Origin: Isoetes taiwanensis
Taxonomy: Eukaryota; Streptophyta; Lycopodiopsida; Isoetales; Isoetaceae
Assembly: GCA_021234155.1 (NCBI GenBank)
Contig: JAJEKV010000052.1
Span: 8,227,358 to 8,291,357, forward strand
DNA: 64,000 nt
Reading direction: 5' to 3'
This document shows positions 1-13,189 of the stretch, in pieces. The notes beneath the pieces were generated by a model. That model was not told the origin of the DNA. It saw only the letters and a list, made by a program, of their open reading frames with translations, and did not search any database. Each line of letters begins with the position of its first letter. Positions within the stretch are counted from its first letter, which is position 1. The position numbers were made by a program, and so were the translations under genes.

Positions 1-2117
1 ATCCATCACTTCCTCATGGTAAATAAGCTTGCTAAGGTTTTATATGGACCTTACGTTCAGCTTGATATATAATCCACAACTCTATTCATACAGCATGTTT
101 TGTCAGGTGTTGTGATAGTAATAGCCTCGGTGATTCTAGTGGGCTTATTTAATATGCAACGATTTGGGACGGATACAGTGGGCTTCACGTTCGCCCCAAT
201 CATCTTTCTTTGGTTTATCTCAATTGGATTAATTGGCTTATACAACATATTCAAGCACGAACCTGCAATATTCAAGGCTTTCTCTCCCCATTATGCTTTC
301 AAATTTTTCAAAAAAGATTTTGAAACTGGGTGGAAGTCACTTGGGGGTGTTTTGCTTGCTATAACAGGTAAGTCCTTTTCAAACCTGAATTCATTGACAC
401 TTCATTTCACACGTGTTTAAATAATTGTTTGGCTTACAGGAGCAGAAGCAATGTTTGCTGATCTTGGACATTTTACTGCACTCTCAATACAGGTGAACAT
501 TGTTAACCAGCTAGAGAATTAAAACATGCTATATGATTATGGCATTAATTGGTATTCTCTATCAGATTGCCTTTACAGTGCTAGTCTTTCCTTGTCTGTT
601 ATTATGCTATATGGGGCAGGCTGCTTTCCTTAGAAAACATCCAGATGATATGAACAATGCATTCTATGAATCCATTCCAGGTAAAAGAAAATACTTTAGC
701 CAATGTTAATCACTCTGAGATATCATATAGTAATGTGCTGTTTGTTCATCTCGCAGAACCTGTATTCTGGCCAACATTCTTGATAGCCACCTTTGCTGCT
801 ATTATTGCAAGCCAGGCAACGATTTCAGCAACATTCTCAGTTGTGAAACAAGCAGTTGCACTTGGGTGCTTTCCAAGAGTTAAAATAATTCACACATCTA
901 AGGATCTTGCTGGCCAGATATACATACCTGAAATCAACTGGCTGTTAATGGTCTTCTGCTTGCTAGTCACTATTGGATTTGGTGGCACAGCCCAAATTGG
1001 AAATGCTTATGGTATACAGCCAGCAGTTATTTTTGCATACAATGTTGTTCATCTATTGTCTATCTTTAAACAGTTCATTCTTTATTTTGCAGGAATTGCT
1101 GTTCTTGCTGTAATGTTAGAAACAACCCTGCTTATGACCCTTATCATGGTCTTTATCTGGCAAAAGAATCTTCTCCTTGTCATTTCATTTCTTGTGGTAT
1201 TTGGAACGATTGAATCTGTCTACTTCTCATCGGTCCTCTTCAAGCTAGCAAGTGGTGGATGGGTTCCATTAGCAATTGCACTATTTCTTTCAATGGTCAT
1301 GTACTTCTGGCATTATGGCTCCGTAAAAAGATACCAATTTGAGATTCAGAATAAGGTACCATTAGGTTGGATTTTGGGTCTGGGACCTAGCTTAGGGCTT
1401 GTCCGAGTTCCAGGCATTGGTCTGTTCTATACTGAATTGGCACATGGAGTGCCATCAATATTTTCACATTTTCTAACTCATCTGCCTGCAATTCATTCAG
1501 TTCTAATCTTTTTTTGTGTGAAATATCTGCCTGTAAGCACTGTACCAGCAAATGAGCGGTTCTTGATAAAGCGGATAGGCTCTGGTGAATACTCAATGTT
1601 CCGCTGTGCCGCTAGATATGGTTATGCAGACTTGCATAAAAGAGATGATGGTTTTGAAGACCTTTTAATGGAAGCCATTGCCAAATTTATTGAACTTGAA
1701 GCTCTTGGAACTCTTTTTGAGGGGACATCACAATCTGATATGCAAAGTCCCAATGAATATGCACTACCATCCAACCAGAACACATCCATACCAATAGGAA
1801 CCAGGACTAGAAGAGTGGAGGACATGGACTTAAGAAACTCAGCCTCGGAATTCTCTAATGAAATATCAGTAAACACAAACACACTTTCTGATGCAGGCCT
1901 TGAGGAACAGGTCAAGTTCTTAAGAGAGGCGAGGGATGTTGGGATTGTCCATATTCTTGGTAACACTATTGTGAAGGCCAGAGAAGGTTCAAGTTGGTTG
2001 GAAAGATTGTCTATTAACTTTTATATATTCCTTGAAAAGATAAGCAGAAACAGTACCATAACCTACCGCATACCTCATCAGAGCCTTCTCAACGTGGGAA
2101 TGGTCTATAAAATTTGA
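1..2117 (+). CDS. HAK: HAK/KUP/KT potassium transporter, copy A, 3' part (5' end outside window)
   Basis: High-affinity K+ uptake permease, a polytopic membrane protein of the HAK/KUP/KT family. Six exons are visible: 1-18, 107-367, 440-492, 566-680, 757-1011 and 1093-2117 (TGA stop). Each joins in frame across a GT-AG intron of 72-88 bp. The reading contains family hallmarks such as SLQ/NMQRFGT-like, [38 protein letters not shown] and [16 protein letters not shown], then a long hydrophilic C-terminal tail ending in [10 protein letters not shown]. The internal exons of 261, 53, 115 and 255 nt match copy B (20590-23560) exactly in length. The window opens inside the small exon that precedes the 261-nt exon, so roughly the first 220 residues (start codon, GVVYG signature) lie to the left. 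No frameshift or premature stop was found. An AATAAA at 2171-2176 may be the polyadenylation signal. Family assignment is secure; the subfamily is not resolved. Confidence 0.95.
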
Positions 2118-3547
2118 GAAAATTACGGTATGTACATATGAAAATTGTAAGCATCAGGGTTGATGAATCAAATAAAAGTGCGGTGAAAAGATGTATTATT
2201 ATCTGGAGAGCTTCTACAGCTTGCCCACCAACCGTTTCTTTAGTTGAAAATTAAGAAGTTAGTCCTGGTCTATCCAACTTTGATATACAACTCCAGCACA
2301 GGACATATTATTGGTATATTGACATTGAAACTTTCACCATTTTACAAGTTTTTGATACATTGCTCAAAACAAGGTTTGAGGAACATTACGGTTTGTGAAA
2401 CAAGGACAGAAAAAGGGATGGTGCCAAAAACAACGATGATCAAAACTATCATCAAATCAACTTTCTAATCAAGGACATCTCAAATTTTAAATTACAACCT
2501 CTATTAATAAGCAACAATAATGGATCAGTCAATAGCACTACGATCCCAGAGGGGTTACCTGTTGAGGATGATCTTGCACCTCTTGGTATGGATCCGTGAT
2601 GTGGCATGCCCTTTGGACTGAATGGTCATCTCTCCAAGAGACACATCTCCATGATCAGACACACCTCTTCATAATCCATTCCATAAATGTACAAGCCAAG
2701 GTTGGGGTTATTCCAGTCAGTCAGATCAATATATACTTCCACTATTCATATCTTTTGTCATTACCGTGGGGGATCTCGGAGGACGGCCTCCACAGTAACG
2801 GTCCAGTTTATAGGACCCTTGTAGGGATTTTGAGGCTTTTTCCTGCAGTGTTTTTCTCACTCGATCCTTCACCAAATCGGTTCAATCCGCCATTGATCTG
2901 GTCAGAATGGGTGGGGCTAGCTGATCTAGTAGCATCCACCCAAAAACTATTTGGAGCGCCTTCAGATTGAACTGCACCAAACAGGGGACAATTTGACCCA
3001 AAAAATACGCAGTAAGTCATCAACAACGCAGTTTACTGTGAGGTCTCGGAGCAAGGGATCCCCAAATACAAATCCCTCCGGGATTGCGCGAAAAAAAAAC
3101 TAGCAAAGCACACCATAATAATGTGGCCCCAATCAAGAATGGTAGTTTTGTTACATATGGTTTCTTAAGGTTAGGCCAGGTATTCGTATACAAATACGTA
3201 TTTTGGTGATGCTGGCATCTGGGATGTGTTTTGGAAACTTACGTGGCAGTAGGGTCCGGAGATCTGGATTGGGCCGGCCGTGGAGGCGGCTGCAGGTGTC
3301 CCTGACTGAGGAGAATGCTATTTCGGGCTAGATTATCGGTTGTATTAGGTGTCCATTCAGTTAATCCGACTGCATGAGGTGTCGCGAGCACAAGCTGGGC
3401 CGTTTTTGCAGATGACGTCCTGTGACTGGTGTTCTGTGGTATATGAGGCTTGGGTGAGCGGCTATGGTGGAGCGATCTGCACAGACCAGAGGTTAGCATC
3501 TTGGCCCTGTTTCTTGTCTGTTTTCATTTGTTCATCCTTTGTTCATC
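2118..3547. other. 3' flank of HAK copy A, no gene recognised
   Basis: This stretch holds the likely 3' UTR (AATAAA at 2171-2176) and then AT-rich and mixed sequence. Short open frames on both strands show no recognisable domain or splice-bounded exon. Confidence 0.6.
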
Positions 3548-3775
3548 ATGTCTTCTATGAGGAGGGCTGCCAGAAAGGCCAAAGCCAGTGGGCGTCTGCC
3601 TCCTTCTATGCCAATTGAATCAGAGTCTGCACAGACTCAGGATTCGGCCCAGAATTCTGCCATGCCCTCTCATGCCATTCTTGATCTTGCACAGGGCTGG
3701 GATGCAATAGATGCCTACGTTGGCCTTGTCTGGAGGTTCAGAGCAGAAGAGGGTCCAGAGAGGTTCAAAAGCTAA
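3548..3775 (+). CDS. Small ORF of unknown function
   Basis: An ATG in good context opens a frame of about 75 codons beginning MSSMRRAARKAK, with a basic N-terminus followed by a Ser/Gln/Ala-rich stretch. It ends just before the 3' tail of the minus-strand LINE at about 3890. It may be the start of a retroelement ORF1, or a chance frame. I do not recognise a domain. The polarity and composition look more coding-like than neighbouring frames, but support is weak. Confidence 0.25.
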   Translation: MSSMRRAARKAKASGRLPPSMPIESESAQTQDSAQNSAMPSHAILDLAQGWDAIDAYVGLVWRFRAEEGPERFKS

Positions 3776-3910
3776 TGAACGCCACTGATTGCCAAATATT
3801 TTTTCTACCTTGCAATGGTTTGCGCCCCTGTACTTGCAACGAGTCATCTCCTTTCAAGTTCCGCTTCTCTCTTCTACGACTCACAGCTTAGAAGAAAGAA
3901 AGAAAGAAAG

Positions 3911-6900
3911 ATTATATTAACGTCTACGAGAGACCGCTTGGGTCTATGAGACCAAATATACATCAATCATGTCCAGCTAGGGGCGCATTTGCAGCCACCT
4001 AGAGATATTGCATAAAAAAGGAAAAAGAAAACTAAAACAATGAGATTAAGAAACTTTTGTCTTCTTGGCCACGGGCTCAAAGTATAAAGTAATGTCAGAC
4101 TTGTTTTCTCTTTTGAAGGACTGCTTATGTTTATCCTTTACCGTCCGCTTTCTTCTTCTCGACACTTTCATGGTGACTCCTTTTGAGATTGGATGAGATG
4201 GTCAGGGAGAGAACCACGCCTTCCGTTTATTATCATTATCACCTCCAATGAGAAAGAAAGTGATCGGTCTTTGCGTAGGATCATTTTCATGTCCCGCTCT
4301 TCCCCAAACTTGCTCCTTTAATAGATTTCTTCTATGTACAGTCATTTGGTGAAGAAAAAGAGCTATACATTTCTGATCCTCATAGGCGATCGGTTTGAGA
4401 GGGAGGTAGGTTCCCGAAATAGGCAATGGAATCTGCCCCGTATTTCATAATAGACTGGACATGTAAAGATGAAATGTTCCTCCGACTCAATTACATTCAA
4501 GTGACATAGTCTCCGCAGATTCTTTTCGAGCGCTCCACCTTCGGGTCTACTAGCACGACCAGCTTCGATCTCGAAGCTGATGAGATGAGACCCCCGAGCT
4601 GACCGATAGCATGTCTCACCTTATGTGCGAGGTGAATATTCAAATATCCCGGTCGCCGATGAAACCATCTTCATTGATCTCAAGGAAGTGATCTTTGTAA
4701 AATTGCATCTTGGTAGGAAGATCACTTGGGGTTAACCATGTCCTTGATATGTATAAAATTTCCGTGATCGTGTCGTATGAGCTGGTTCTTCTCCTTTTCA
4801 AGTCTCTTTTTTTTGCTCCGTGTTTTACCGTATTAGCTGCAGCTGCTACATTATGTTGTTGAAAGGGGGGCAGCTTTCCCAAGCCAAATCCTAAGGAAGC
4901 AGCCCATTTGCGATGCTTTTGCGCACCAACATTCCGCACTCCCTTTTCAGCCGATCTTTGGAGCTCTTGAGAGCAATCCATGGAAGCCCTTGCATTGGCC
5001 TTGTCTGCGAGGACCCGAAGTTGGTGCACTTTATGCAAAAGGAGACTAACGGAATGTTTGCGTCCGGTTGAAGCGGAGTGGCTGAAAATTCTGCCAATAT
5101 GATTGAATGTGGCACGATGCTTTGCTCATAATCATTTTGGACAGAAAAATAAATTTGCGTCTTTTCTATATGACCCCATTCTTTGGTATTGTCATATCCA
5201 TTCCCCACATCAAAGCTCCATATAGAGCAGCTGGTCTAACTAAGGTATTGAAAAGATGAATCTTTCTTTGGGACATCCCGAAAATCGCTTTAAAACATTT
5301 CTTCTCTAGCATTGCAAGCGAGGCATACCCCTTTGTGAGCTCTTGTCATATGTTTGCGTCTTTCATGCTAAAGACGGGACCCTTAAATTGCACCCCTAAG
5401 TAAGTATAATGAGAGACCACTTCCACTTGTTGATTCATGAAAAGAAGTCTGCTGCGATGCATGCATGCAAGCACGTGATGTGTTGAAAACCATCACTTTT
5501 GTTTTGTCCAAGTTCACTTTAAGCTCTCTTTGCGCAAAAATTCTCAAGTGCCATTAAATGATGTCAAGGCCCTCGGGAGAAGAAGATATAAGTACCACAT
5601 CATCCGCGATATAGAAGGATGGATATGCATTCATCAGCTAAAGCAGATCCGCACCTCCAAGTCTTTGCTCTGAAGCTTTCCAATTTCGTCAATGTACACA
5701 TAATCAAGAGTGTAGGGGATAAGGGACAGCCCCTGTTTAACCCCAATTGTGCCGCTTATGTCATCCGACCAGCCCCGTGCACTTTAATTCTTCCCAAAAC
5801 ATTTTCATAGAGCATCAAAACGGCCCATATGACTTGATGCGACAATCCAAGTTCAAGAAGTCTATGAAATAGGCGATTCCGAGGGACAGATCAAAGGCTT
5901 TTTATGAAATCCACAAAGCAACAATAAACTTTTGTTTTCTTTGCTTTAGCTTCCTCAATGATTGACCGTAAGGTAAAGATATGATCTATTGTTGAGAAGT
6001 TCCTCCCCGAAACCAGCACGGCTCTTTGCTCTAAGGAGATTTATCTCCAAGATATTCATCGATAATCAAGTCCAATGCACATCCATATAATCTTGCCATG
6101 ACATGTCCAATCATTATAAGGCGGTAGTTGTTTGGATTCATTGGGTCTCCGCCTTAAAAATTGGCTTGATGATATTAATGGTCCATGCTTTTGGAAAGCT
6201 TGAGCATATTATCTCATTGAATAAATCTGCCACAATAGGCGCAAGGGTATCCATTCCATGGATCAAAATTCCACCGCAAATCCTCACAATCTTTTGCTTT
6301 TCCAATGTTCAATTTGCTTATAGCTTCTCGGATAAGGGAAGTGGAGAAAAGAGAGGAGGATTGGGGCTGGGGCTGCAATCCAATGTCAAGCAAATCGCTT
6401 TTCCCACATCTAGGAGCCGCTCGAGCATAACCGGGTCCACACTTTTGGGTCTTTAAGAGGCAAATCAGATTTCCGAGCATGAAGCTTACGCCAAAAATTT
6501 AGCAGATTTATTATGTAAAGCATGTTAAGCATGTCTTCCTCACCGCTTTATATATGCTCTTTTTTTTCATGCGGATCAGCTTTTTGTATGCTTTCCTAGT
6601 CGCAATAGTCAGAGAAGAGCAGTCGCCAACTCTTCCTTGAGCCGCTTGTGAAGATTTTTGCATTCTTCGTCATACCAAGTGTTTTGAGGCATCGTGCACG
6701 CCGCTTCTGGAAGGAACAAAGCTTGTGTGGGAAAGTTTTTATGCGGGCTTGGTGTATAGCAGATGTGAGCAACGTGGCCTTTTCTTCCACATTATGAAAG
6801 ATATGGATGTCCCTCAATCGTGTGTCAAGCTCAAGGTTATAGATGAGATCAAGCGAGTGGTCAAACTCAAAAAAAGTAGGGTGGTTCCTGAGACAAGCTT

Positions 6901-7750
6901 TTGTCCAACTCAAAACATATTTTGAGGCAAAAGAGGAGAGGAGAATGGTCCCCGTGGGTGGTTGAGGTGGAACTGAAAACTTCTCGATCTCTTTTGCCAA
7001 AGCCGAGATCCCATCGATAATCCACTACACTATGCCCGCCACTTTGAGGATTACAGGGTATAGTTGGATGAACCCCCGATGTTGCATCCCATTGTAAATG
7101 ACAAGATTATGCATCCGTCCAAATTCCAAAAGGAAGTGCCCATATCTAGTAATCTCCGCGTTACCATCGGTGACTTTTCGCATGGTATGGGTTTCAACAG
7201 AGATAAGGATGGCAAGAAGACGGGATCACTTTCAAAATCCATCAATTGAACTTGGGCATCCATTTGTTCTCGCATTAAAGTCACCCACGAAGCAGAATTT
7301 TGCCTCGCTTAGAGAATTCAATGATATCATCAAATAAAGCCATGTAAGGAGAGGCGCCTTCTTGGGTATCCACATCAAAGATAATCAGAATTTTGAGGGG
7401 GGAAGTAGCATGCGGAAGTTGTATATGTAATCTCACGGAGAAGTTCTTATCTTGACCCACAAAACCTTTTTGCTTCATCCTTTTTACTATGGAAATGATT
7501 CCCGATAATTCTCGATTTGTAAAGGATGCTACCCCCCCCGATCCTCGTTTACCTTTCTTCTTGCGTCGTAGGCGGAGTCCCAAGTGTAACCCGACACATC
7601 CGGGAGACTGTTTCTGTTGTTTCATGTGTTTTCGACAAAAGATAATATCTCTATCTTTGACAAGGTCCATAAGACCACCCGGATCGATCTTAAGGTCCCA
7701 TTACAGTTCCATCTTTGCCATAGCTGGGGATTTGATGGTCTCATAGACCC
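3911..7750 (-). pseudogene. LINE ORF2 remnant: endonuclease, reverse transcriptase, Cys/His tail
   Basis: The apurinic-like endonuclease N-terminus is readable near 7280-7670 (DIIFCRKH, then a DFN/GDFNA-like region near 7280). The RT palm is readable near 5570-5770: VKQG before a conserved Leu-Ser/Pro-Leu stretch, then a F-x-ADDVVLI box where YADD is expected, and an FVDF-KAFD-like box upstream at about 5880-5930. Near 4440-4530 a C-x2-C...H...C pattern followed by CPVYYEIRGRF matches the C-terminal region of plant LINE ORF2 proteins. The reading changes frame repeatedly and contains stops, so no functional protein is expected. Confidence 0.8.
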
Positions 7751-7757
7751 TTAGTTC

Positions 7758-8586
7758 CTATTTGTGGATCTTGTCGCGGATGATGACTCGGCCATCTCTA
7801 TAGACTGACCCATTTGGTTGGATCTTTTCGGGCTTCGCAACCTCTTGCGGACATCGCTTTTTTGTGCTCAACCGCATTGGAGTGAGATCTTCATCCATGA
7901 AGACTTTAGGAACTGTTGCAAGTTTTCTCCTATTCTTGAGGGCATTCGGTCTATCTTCCAAGGTCTTAAACTTAATAATTAAAGGCTGCCCTCTTGGGTT
8001 GCCCTTGTTTACACTCCATGCAAACTTCAATGTTATGATCGAGATGCCTAAAGTATTGGTCACAAACTCAATTGCAACATCGAGGGGATCAGCGGTCATG
8101 TCAAGCCCAAGGACTCTCGATATTGCGTGCTTTCAAAGATCTTTTCCTTTCCTCCTCTAATGTGGCATTGATTGTCTCCTTTGTCGGCTTTTTGACAATA
8201 TCCACCCATTTAGAAGTTTCTTCTCGATGGGAGTGGAGCTCCAACTCAACTGTTTTAATCCTTCAATTGATGGCAACTTCCTTATTACCGCAATTTCAGA
8301 TTTAATGTTTTCCAGTTCATCTAGGTTGGCCTGGTTAAATTCTTGTTTCCATGACTTCTCCAAGGCCTCAACTGTGGAATCATGCTTGCTACCGTCACTG
8401 GAGCATATCAAAATTACGTGCCTTCTTGGAGAGTTCAATAATATGCATCTCAAAAAATTCCATCCGTCTCTGCAAAGTGTTCCAATCCCCTGCCGAGAGT
8501 GTCAATTCTGGACCAGTAAAAGGGCTATAATTGGCCTGTTCCAAATCTGGAGCACCCAAAAAGGGTTTCGAAGGAGTATCCATCAA
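7758..8586 (-). pseudogene. LINE ORF1 remnant (coiled coil plus RRM-like C-terminal domain)
   Basis: The N-terminal part (from MMDTPSKPFLGAPDLEQ at 8586) leads into a Leu/Glu/Lys-rich coiled-coil-like stretch with stops. It is followed by a better preserved frame (ADPLDVAIEFV..., then IIKFKTLEDRPNALKNRRKL, then FMDEDLTPMR). The last motif, a hydrophobic strand followed by a D-L-T-P segment, is typical of ORF1 nucleic-acid chaperones of plant L1-like LINEs. Broken by stops and frameshifts. Confidence 0.7.
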
Positions 8587-8649
8587 TCCGGATAGTTGAA
8601 ATCCGGAATTAGGTCATGCGGCAGTTTTAGGTCAGCGCCTAGAAAATAG

Positions 8650-8673
8650 GCGCCAGCGCCAGCGCCAGCGCCC
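8650..8673. repeat. (GCGCCA)n short tandem repeat
   Basis: About four hexamer copies of GCGCCA lie close to the 5' side of the LINE. It is GC-rich in an otherwise AT-rich region. Confidence 0.8.
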
Positions 8674-8800
8674 AAGGCACTAAAAGAGAATGCTTATTGC
8701 CAGAATATGGTTCAGGAAAATTGTCATTGATTCCTTATCTTTTTTAGTTCAACCATTGGTTTTAAGATTTTTGGTTGTATTAGAATGCACCATTGGTTTT

Positions 8801-8970
8801 TGGGTTGCCCTAGGGGGACAAGCCCTCGTCCAAGCCCTCGTCCATGTGGGTTTATGGCATATCCAGATATATGCCACTATATGCCAGGAATATGCCAATG
8901 AGTGCTTCAAACTTGCTATTGGGTGTAAACTGGTGGTGGCCGCTGTTGTTGGGCAGCCACTTTCGAAACT
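8801..8970 (+). repeat. Dispersed repeat terminus, same family as the 29519 element
   Basis: Starts TGGGTTGCCCTAGGGGG and continues with a repeated AAGCCCTCGTCC, ATATGCC-rich sequence, then TGTAAACTGG and GGTGGCC. The same order of motifs begins precisely at 29519, where it is the left end of an insertion in the chromovirus LTR. That insertion defines the terminus independently, so 8801 is probably the end of a second copy of the same transposon family. Its other end was not located. Confidence 0.7.
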
Positions 8971-11900
8971 GGCTAACCGGTTTGTGGTCGATGTTCTGGC
9001 TTTGTTGTGGGATATTGCACAATCAGTTTCTGCGAGAAAATGTGATTCTGGGTCATTTCTTGGTCCCTTGCCATTGCTCTAGTGGCATAGCTTGAGGAGC
9101 ACGTGCATTTGTTGTTGGAAAAGTTTTGCATCGGGTGCTTTCCATCACCATAGCCATTCTGTCGTTCTGTGCTATACCAAATAGTTTAAGGAGTTGGAAA
9201 GGCCGATGAGCTTCATTTATCCATTTTAAAGCTTCCCCTCTGTCGATTTTCGTGGCGTACAATCGAAGTTCTAGCATTATTATGTGCTCCATCTGAAGAG
9301 CAGAGTTTTAGCTGCGTTTGTCCTCGCTGGGGCCATCGTCGATGGCTATGGTTAAGGTTTGGTTGTGGCTCTCAGGTACTCCAGTTTCTATTCGATTGAG
9401 TTCAGACGTTCCATTATCTATATTTTGCGTCATTTTGCCCTTGATCTTCTTCAACGGTCTGAAATGAGTGCTTGCATCAGGGTTTAGTGATCTGCATCGG
9501 ATTTGGAATCCTCCAAGTGCTTACACTACAAGGGTATTTCTGCTATTAGATTTTAGAATTCTTTTTCAATGCGTCCATTGGGCTGGGTTTTGGCAATGAT
9601 CCAGCTCTGAGCTACTTTAAGATTCTGTTTTATTTTGCGATTCTTGATCTTCTTCAGGATTTTGAGATTGGTGCTTGCATCAGTCTTTGGTCCGGCGCTG
9701 GTGATTGTTGGGGTCATTTAAATTTTCCTTTGTTCGCTACTAGTTTTAAGGCATGAAGCATGTATCTGGTGTCAGCAAAATGCATAACTTACCAACTTTC
9801 TTGATCTTATTCAAATAGCCTCGAACACCGATCCTGAATTTAGAATGAATTTTCCTTCTAATCCATTTTAGGACATGCAGATATGGAACTGGGCTGGAGT
9901 CTATTGCATTGATGGATGATTTATTAGAGTCTTTTGACATCGGGCAGCTTAACAGCGAACAAAATTTACCTGTGGTAAACATGAGTTTGAATGCAATTTT
10001 CTCTTTTCTGGCCAATGATGCAGACGATGCTTTTGATGTTGAATCTTCAGGCAAACGATACTGAAGATTTGGATGCATGTGTTCAGGTGCCTGGCCGGTC
10101 CATTATGGGAACCAGAGTAGCTCTATATTGCACAAACGATTATACGGTTATGTTATGCCTCCACCTCGCCACCATAATCAAATATCTGTTTCTTTCTTGA
10201 ACCCAAGAGAAGGCTTGTGTTTTTTAAGCACCTGGATTTGATGCCAAGGCATTTTCTTGGTGCTGTCAGAACTGTCATAGCAGCGAATTTTTCACCAACG
10301 ATTTGAAACGCCCAGTATGAGTTTGCTGCCTTTATGCTTAGCCTTCTAGATCATTTTAGAGTGAGATTTTAATGATAATATGTTTCATTGCTTGCTGTAA
10401 ATACAGCAGGATGTAGGTTATTTGACCTTTATATTCCTCCATCTTCTTAAGGTTGCTGCTTGCCTTCTGCCCAATGGGCTTCTCACCAGTAACTAGCTTT
10501 GCTGATACAGCATAGAAATGGTTCTGTCCTGTAAAAAGTTTTGTGGATGCGCTTGCGAATAGGCATCATCGGTATTAATGTTATGTGAAACTTAAATGAC
10601 ATTACATGTGAAGTATAGTTGGTGCATATGCTGCATGGATATACACAAGCACATGGGTAATCTATTGTATGACTCAGGCATAGATAAAATTGTCACATTT
10701 TGTATCACATTAGGATAAATTTTGCATAAAAACTAGTCAAGAAGCGAGCTGGCATGGCTTGTCGATTAGAACTATAAATGTTGGCAGATGCTTTAAAGCC
10801 ATGAGTGGTTCTTATACAACAAAGGGTTGTATAAAAGGTTAATGAAACAGATTTAAAGGTTTTTCTTCTCCACATTTTTAAAAGGGTATTGATTTCATGA
10901 TATTGCCTCTTCTATCATCAAGATTGTTGTGCATCTAAGACATATTTGATGGTTGGGAATTTTCTGCAGATCTTAATGAGACTATGAAAGATGTGGTGAT
11001 GTCCAAAATATGGTACATGGCATTATTGAATCTGGCTCATAACAACAACATTGATAGTTTTAAGGTACAGCCTTTGCCTTCTGGTAGTTATATACATGTC
11101 ATTGATTTTCTGAGCTTCAATAAGTTGGTAAGAGATAGGCGGCATTATGAAAATAATGAAATTGCTACCAAGTTCCTCAATGACTCACTGGCTTTGGCTG
11201 GCAACGTGTACTTTCACATGAGTTTCAGGAAAGATTGATGTGCATTATCTTGTGCTATAAGCTCATCTTAACAAAGTTTTCTTCTTCTAGTTTTTCAAGG
11301 ACAGAAGCTTGAGTTTACTTCTGGATATCACCAGCGTTGGGCATCTAGAAGATATCTCAATTATCATTTCTCATGTTGGTTAATGCTTCCAAGAAATGTG
11401 TATCTTGGGAATTTGGAATTACCAGATCAGAATGGAGAGATCTGCAACAAATATTGCTTTCAACGAAGTGATTCAACTTTTCCCAAAATGACACATGGTG
11501 ACTAGAACATCCTAGGAGTGTCAATGCAGCCTGGATAGTTAGACTCATCTATTGATCCAAATTCAGCACTCCTTTTCATTTGTTATCATTCCTGATAACA
11601 CGTGAACTATTGATCTTAGTTTTTTTACATTGGAATGCATCCATTCCTACAATCTTGCACTTAATATTGAAATGACAACCTATGCATAATTGGTAGACTC
11701 CATTGAAATTTTGTACGGTATTAGTAGCATCTACAGAAGCAAAACTTGTGATGCAGTACATTTCATTAGTTTAGAAAACTTGTGATGAACGTCACATTTT
11801 ATTTAGTAAGAGACTTGTAATGAACATTTATATTTGATTCAAAATGTCTTTATTACCATAATGTGTCTTACCCAAGAAATTTTATCGGACTACAGTCCAG

Positions 11901-13189
11901 TTCTAGATCAAATAATTTTCTGTATATATATAGGATTGTCCCCTCTGTATTTTTAAAGCAGATGAATAAGAAAGCATGAAACTAAGAGTTCAGCTAATAG
12001 AAAAGCTGGATTTAATATTTTCATGTTCGAAATTTGCTTCAAAGGCCATTACAGCAAATTTTTAACGCTTAAATGCCCTCAAACAAAATCAGAAACGTCT
12101 TCAACAAAGGTTTTAAAGGCCATCAAAGAAAATTAGGCATCAAACTACTTATTTCTTTCTTTTATGCTTCTTTATTATACGGGCATTTAGAATCCTGCAG
12201 TTTTGCATGCTTACACCTAGAAAGCAAAGACCATCAATATTTTGCAAATGATTATTTTTGCGCATATGAGTTTTGCATGTTTGCATCTAGAAAGCAAAGA
12301 ACACACAGTTTTTTATGCTCCTTATTCTCAAGTGTAAATAATTCAGGACCATTTCGGATTGGCATCCTATACTACTATGATTTCTACGTTGTATAAATTT
12401 TTGCTACTTCATAGTACTCTTGCTGAGTTTATATCTTCAAGCCACTTGCTTGAAAGGTATATCCTTGATAATGTTTCCGCGCCATATGAAGGTATGTCTT
12501 GGCGCGGCTAAGGACCCATTGCATTCGCATATCTCAAGCTTGACTTTGCTAAGTCTTCTGGCGACTTCGATTCGGGGTGTTTGGTATTGTCTATTAGCCG
12601 TAGAGTTTGGCAGCCCATTCATAAGGGATGTGATGAAGATTTATATTTCTATAAGATCTAGAATACTTTTCCGTGGAGAGCCTTTTGCGTTACGTTTCCT
12701 GTGGTAAAGAAGTTCGTCAGGTCTGCCCCTTGACTCCATTGCTTTTTACAATAGTGGCAGAGGTCCTCCCACAGGTGCTCTAGTGATGTCGAGGATGATG
12801 TTATTAGAGGTCTACCTATAGAGAATTGCTTTCATGAAATATATAATCATTATGATTCTTAATAGCAGATGAAGATAATCTCCAAAATACCTAGCGTTTA
12901 CTTGAGATCTTCCCTTATCATCTGGTATATTAGTAGGTTGACAAAAATGTTTTGCTCTGTGGACTCTAGATGAAGTTCCATCATTGTGTTCTTGCTTATT
13001 CCTAGAACGGGCTACCTCATGGCAAGGCAACAAAGCTTTTTGGTATTCCTGTAGATATTCATGTTTCCACTTCTGATGCTTGGGGTATCATATAGAGACA
13101 TCTTTTTTAATGGGATAATGCTAAGCTCTCTATGCATAAAGAGTGACAGTGCTGCGCATATCTTAAGCAACACTCATGTCCAAATAGCT
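8971..13189. other. Long region without a confident gene
   Basis: AT-rich sequence with many short open frames on both strands. The exception is a candidate exon at 10970-11064, listed separately. A short acidic frame beginning MSLNAIFSFLANDADDAF near 9981 ends after 27 codons and has no clear partner exons. Confidence 0.5.
10970..11064 (+). other. Exon-like fragment of an unrecognised gene
   Basis: A 95-nt open segment is bounded by a good acceptor (TTTCTGCAG) and donor (AAG|GTACAG). It reads LNETMKDVVMSKIWYMALL then NLAHNNNIDSF, an amphipathic protein-like sequence. A second open piece follows near 11290-11380 (GQKLEFTSGYHQRWASRRYL). I do not recognise the protein, and no start codon or continuous gene model is visible, so it may be a decayed or captured gene piece. 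Confidence 0.35.

Larger units (their letters stand above)
3890..8590 (-). mobile_element. Degenerate LINE (non-LTR retrotransposon), nearly full length
   Basis: Read on the minus strand, the order is ORF1 (8586 to about 7760), an endonuclease region (about 7740-6950), reverse transcriptase (about 6480-5500), a Cys/His C-terminal knuckle (about 4530-4440), and a 3' end with a (TTTC)n tail at 3890-3910. Many stops and frameshifts break both ORFs, so the copy is dead. Its 3' terminus (about 3917-3950) has the same motif as three other LINE ends in this window (24111-24160, 27361-27400, 38600-38640). The 5' limit is placed at the ORF1 start and is approximate. I could not find a target-site duplication. 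Confidence 0.85.
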
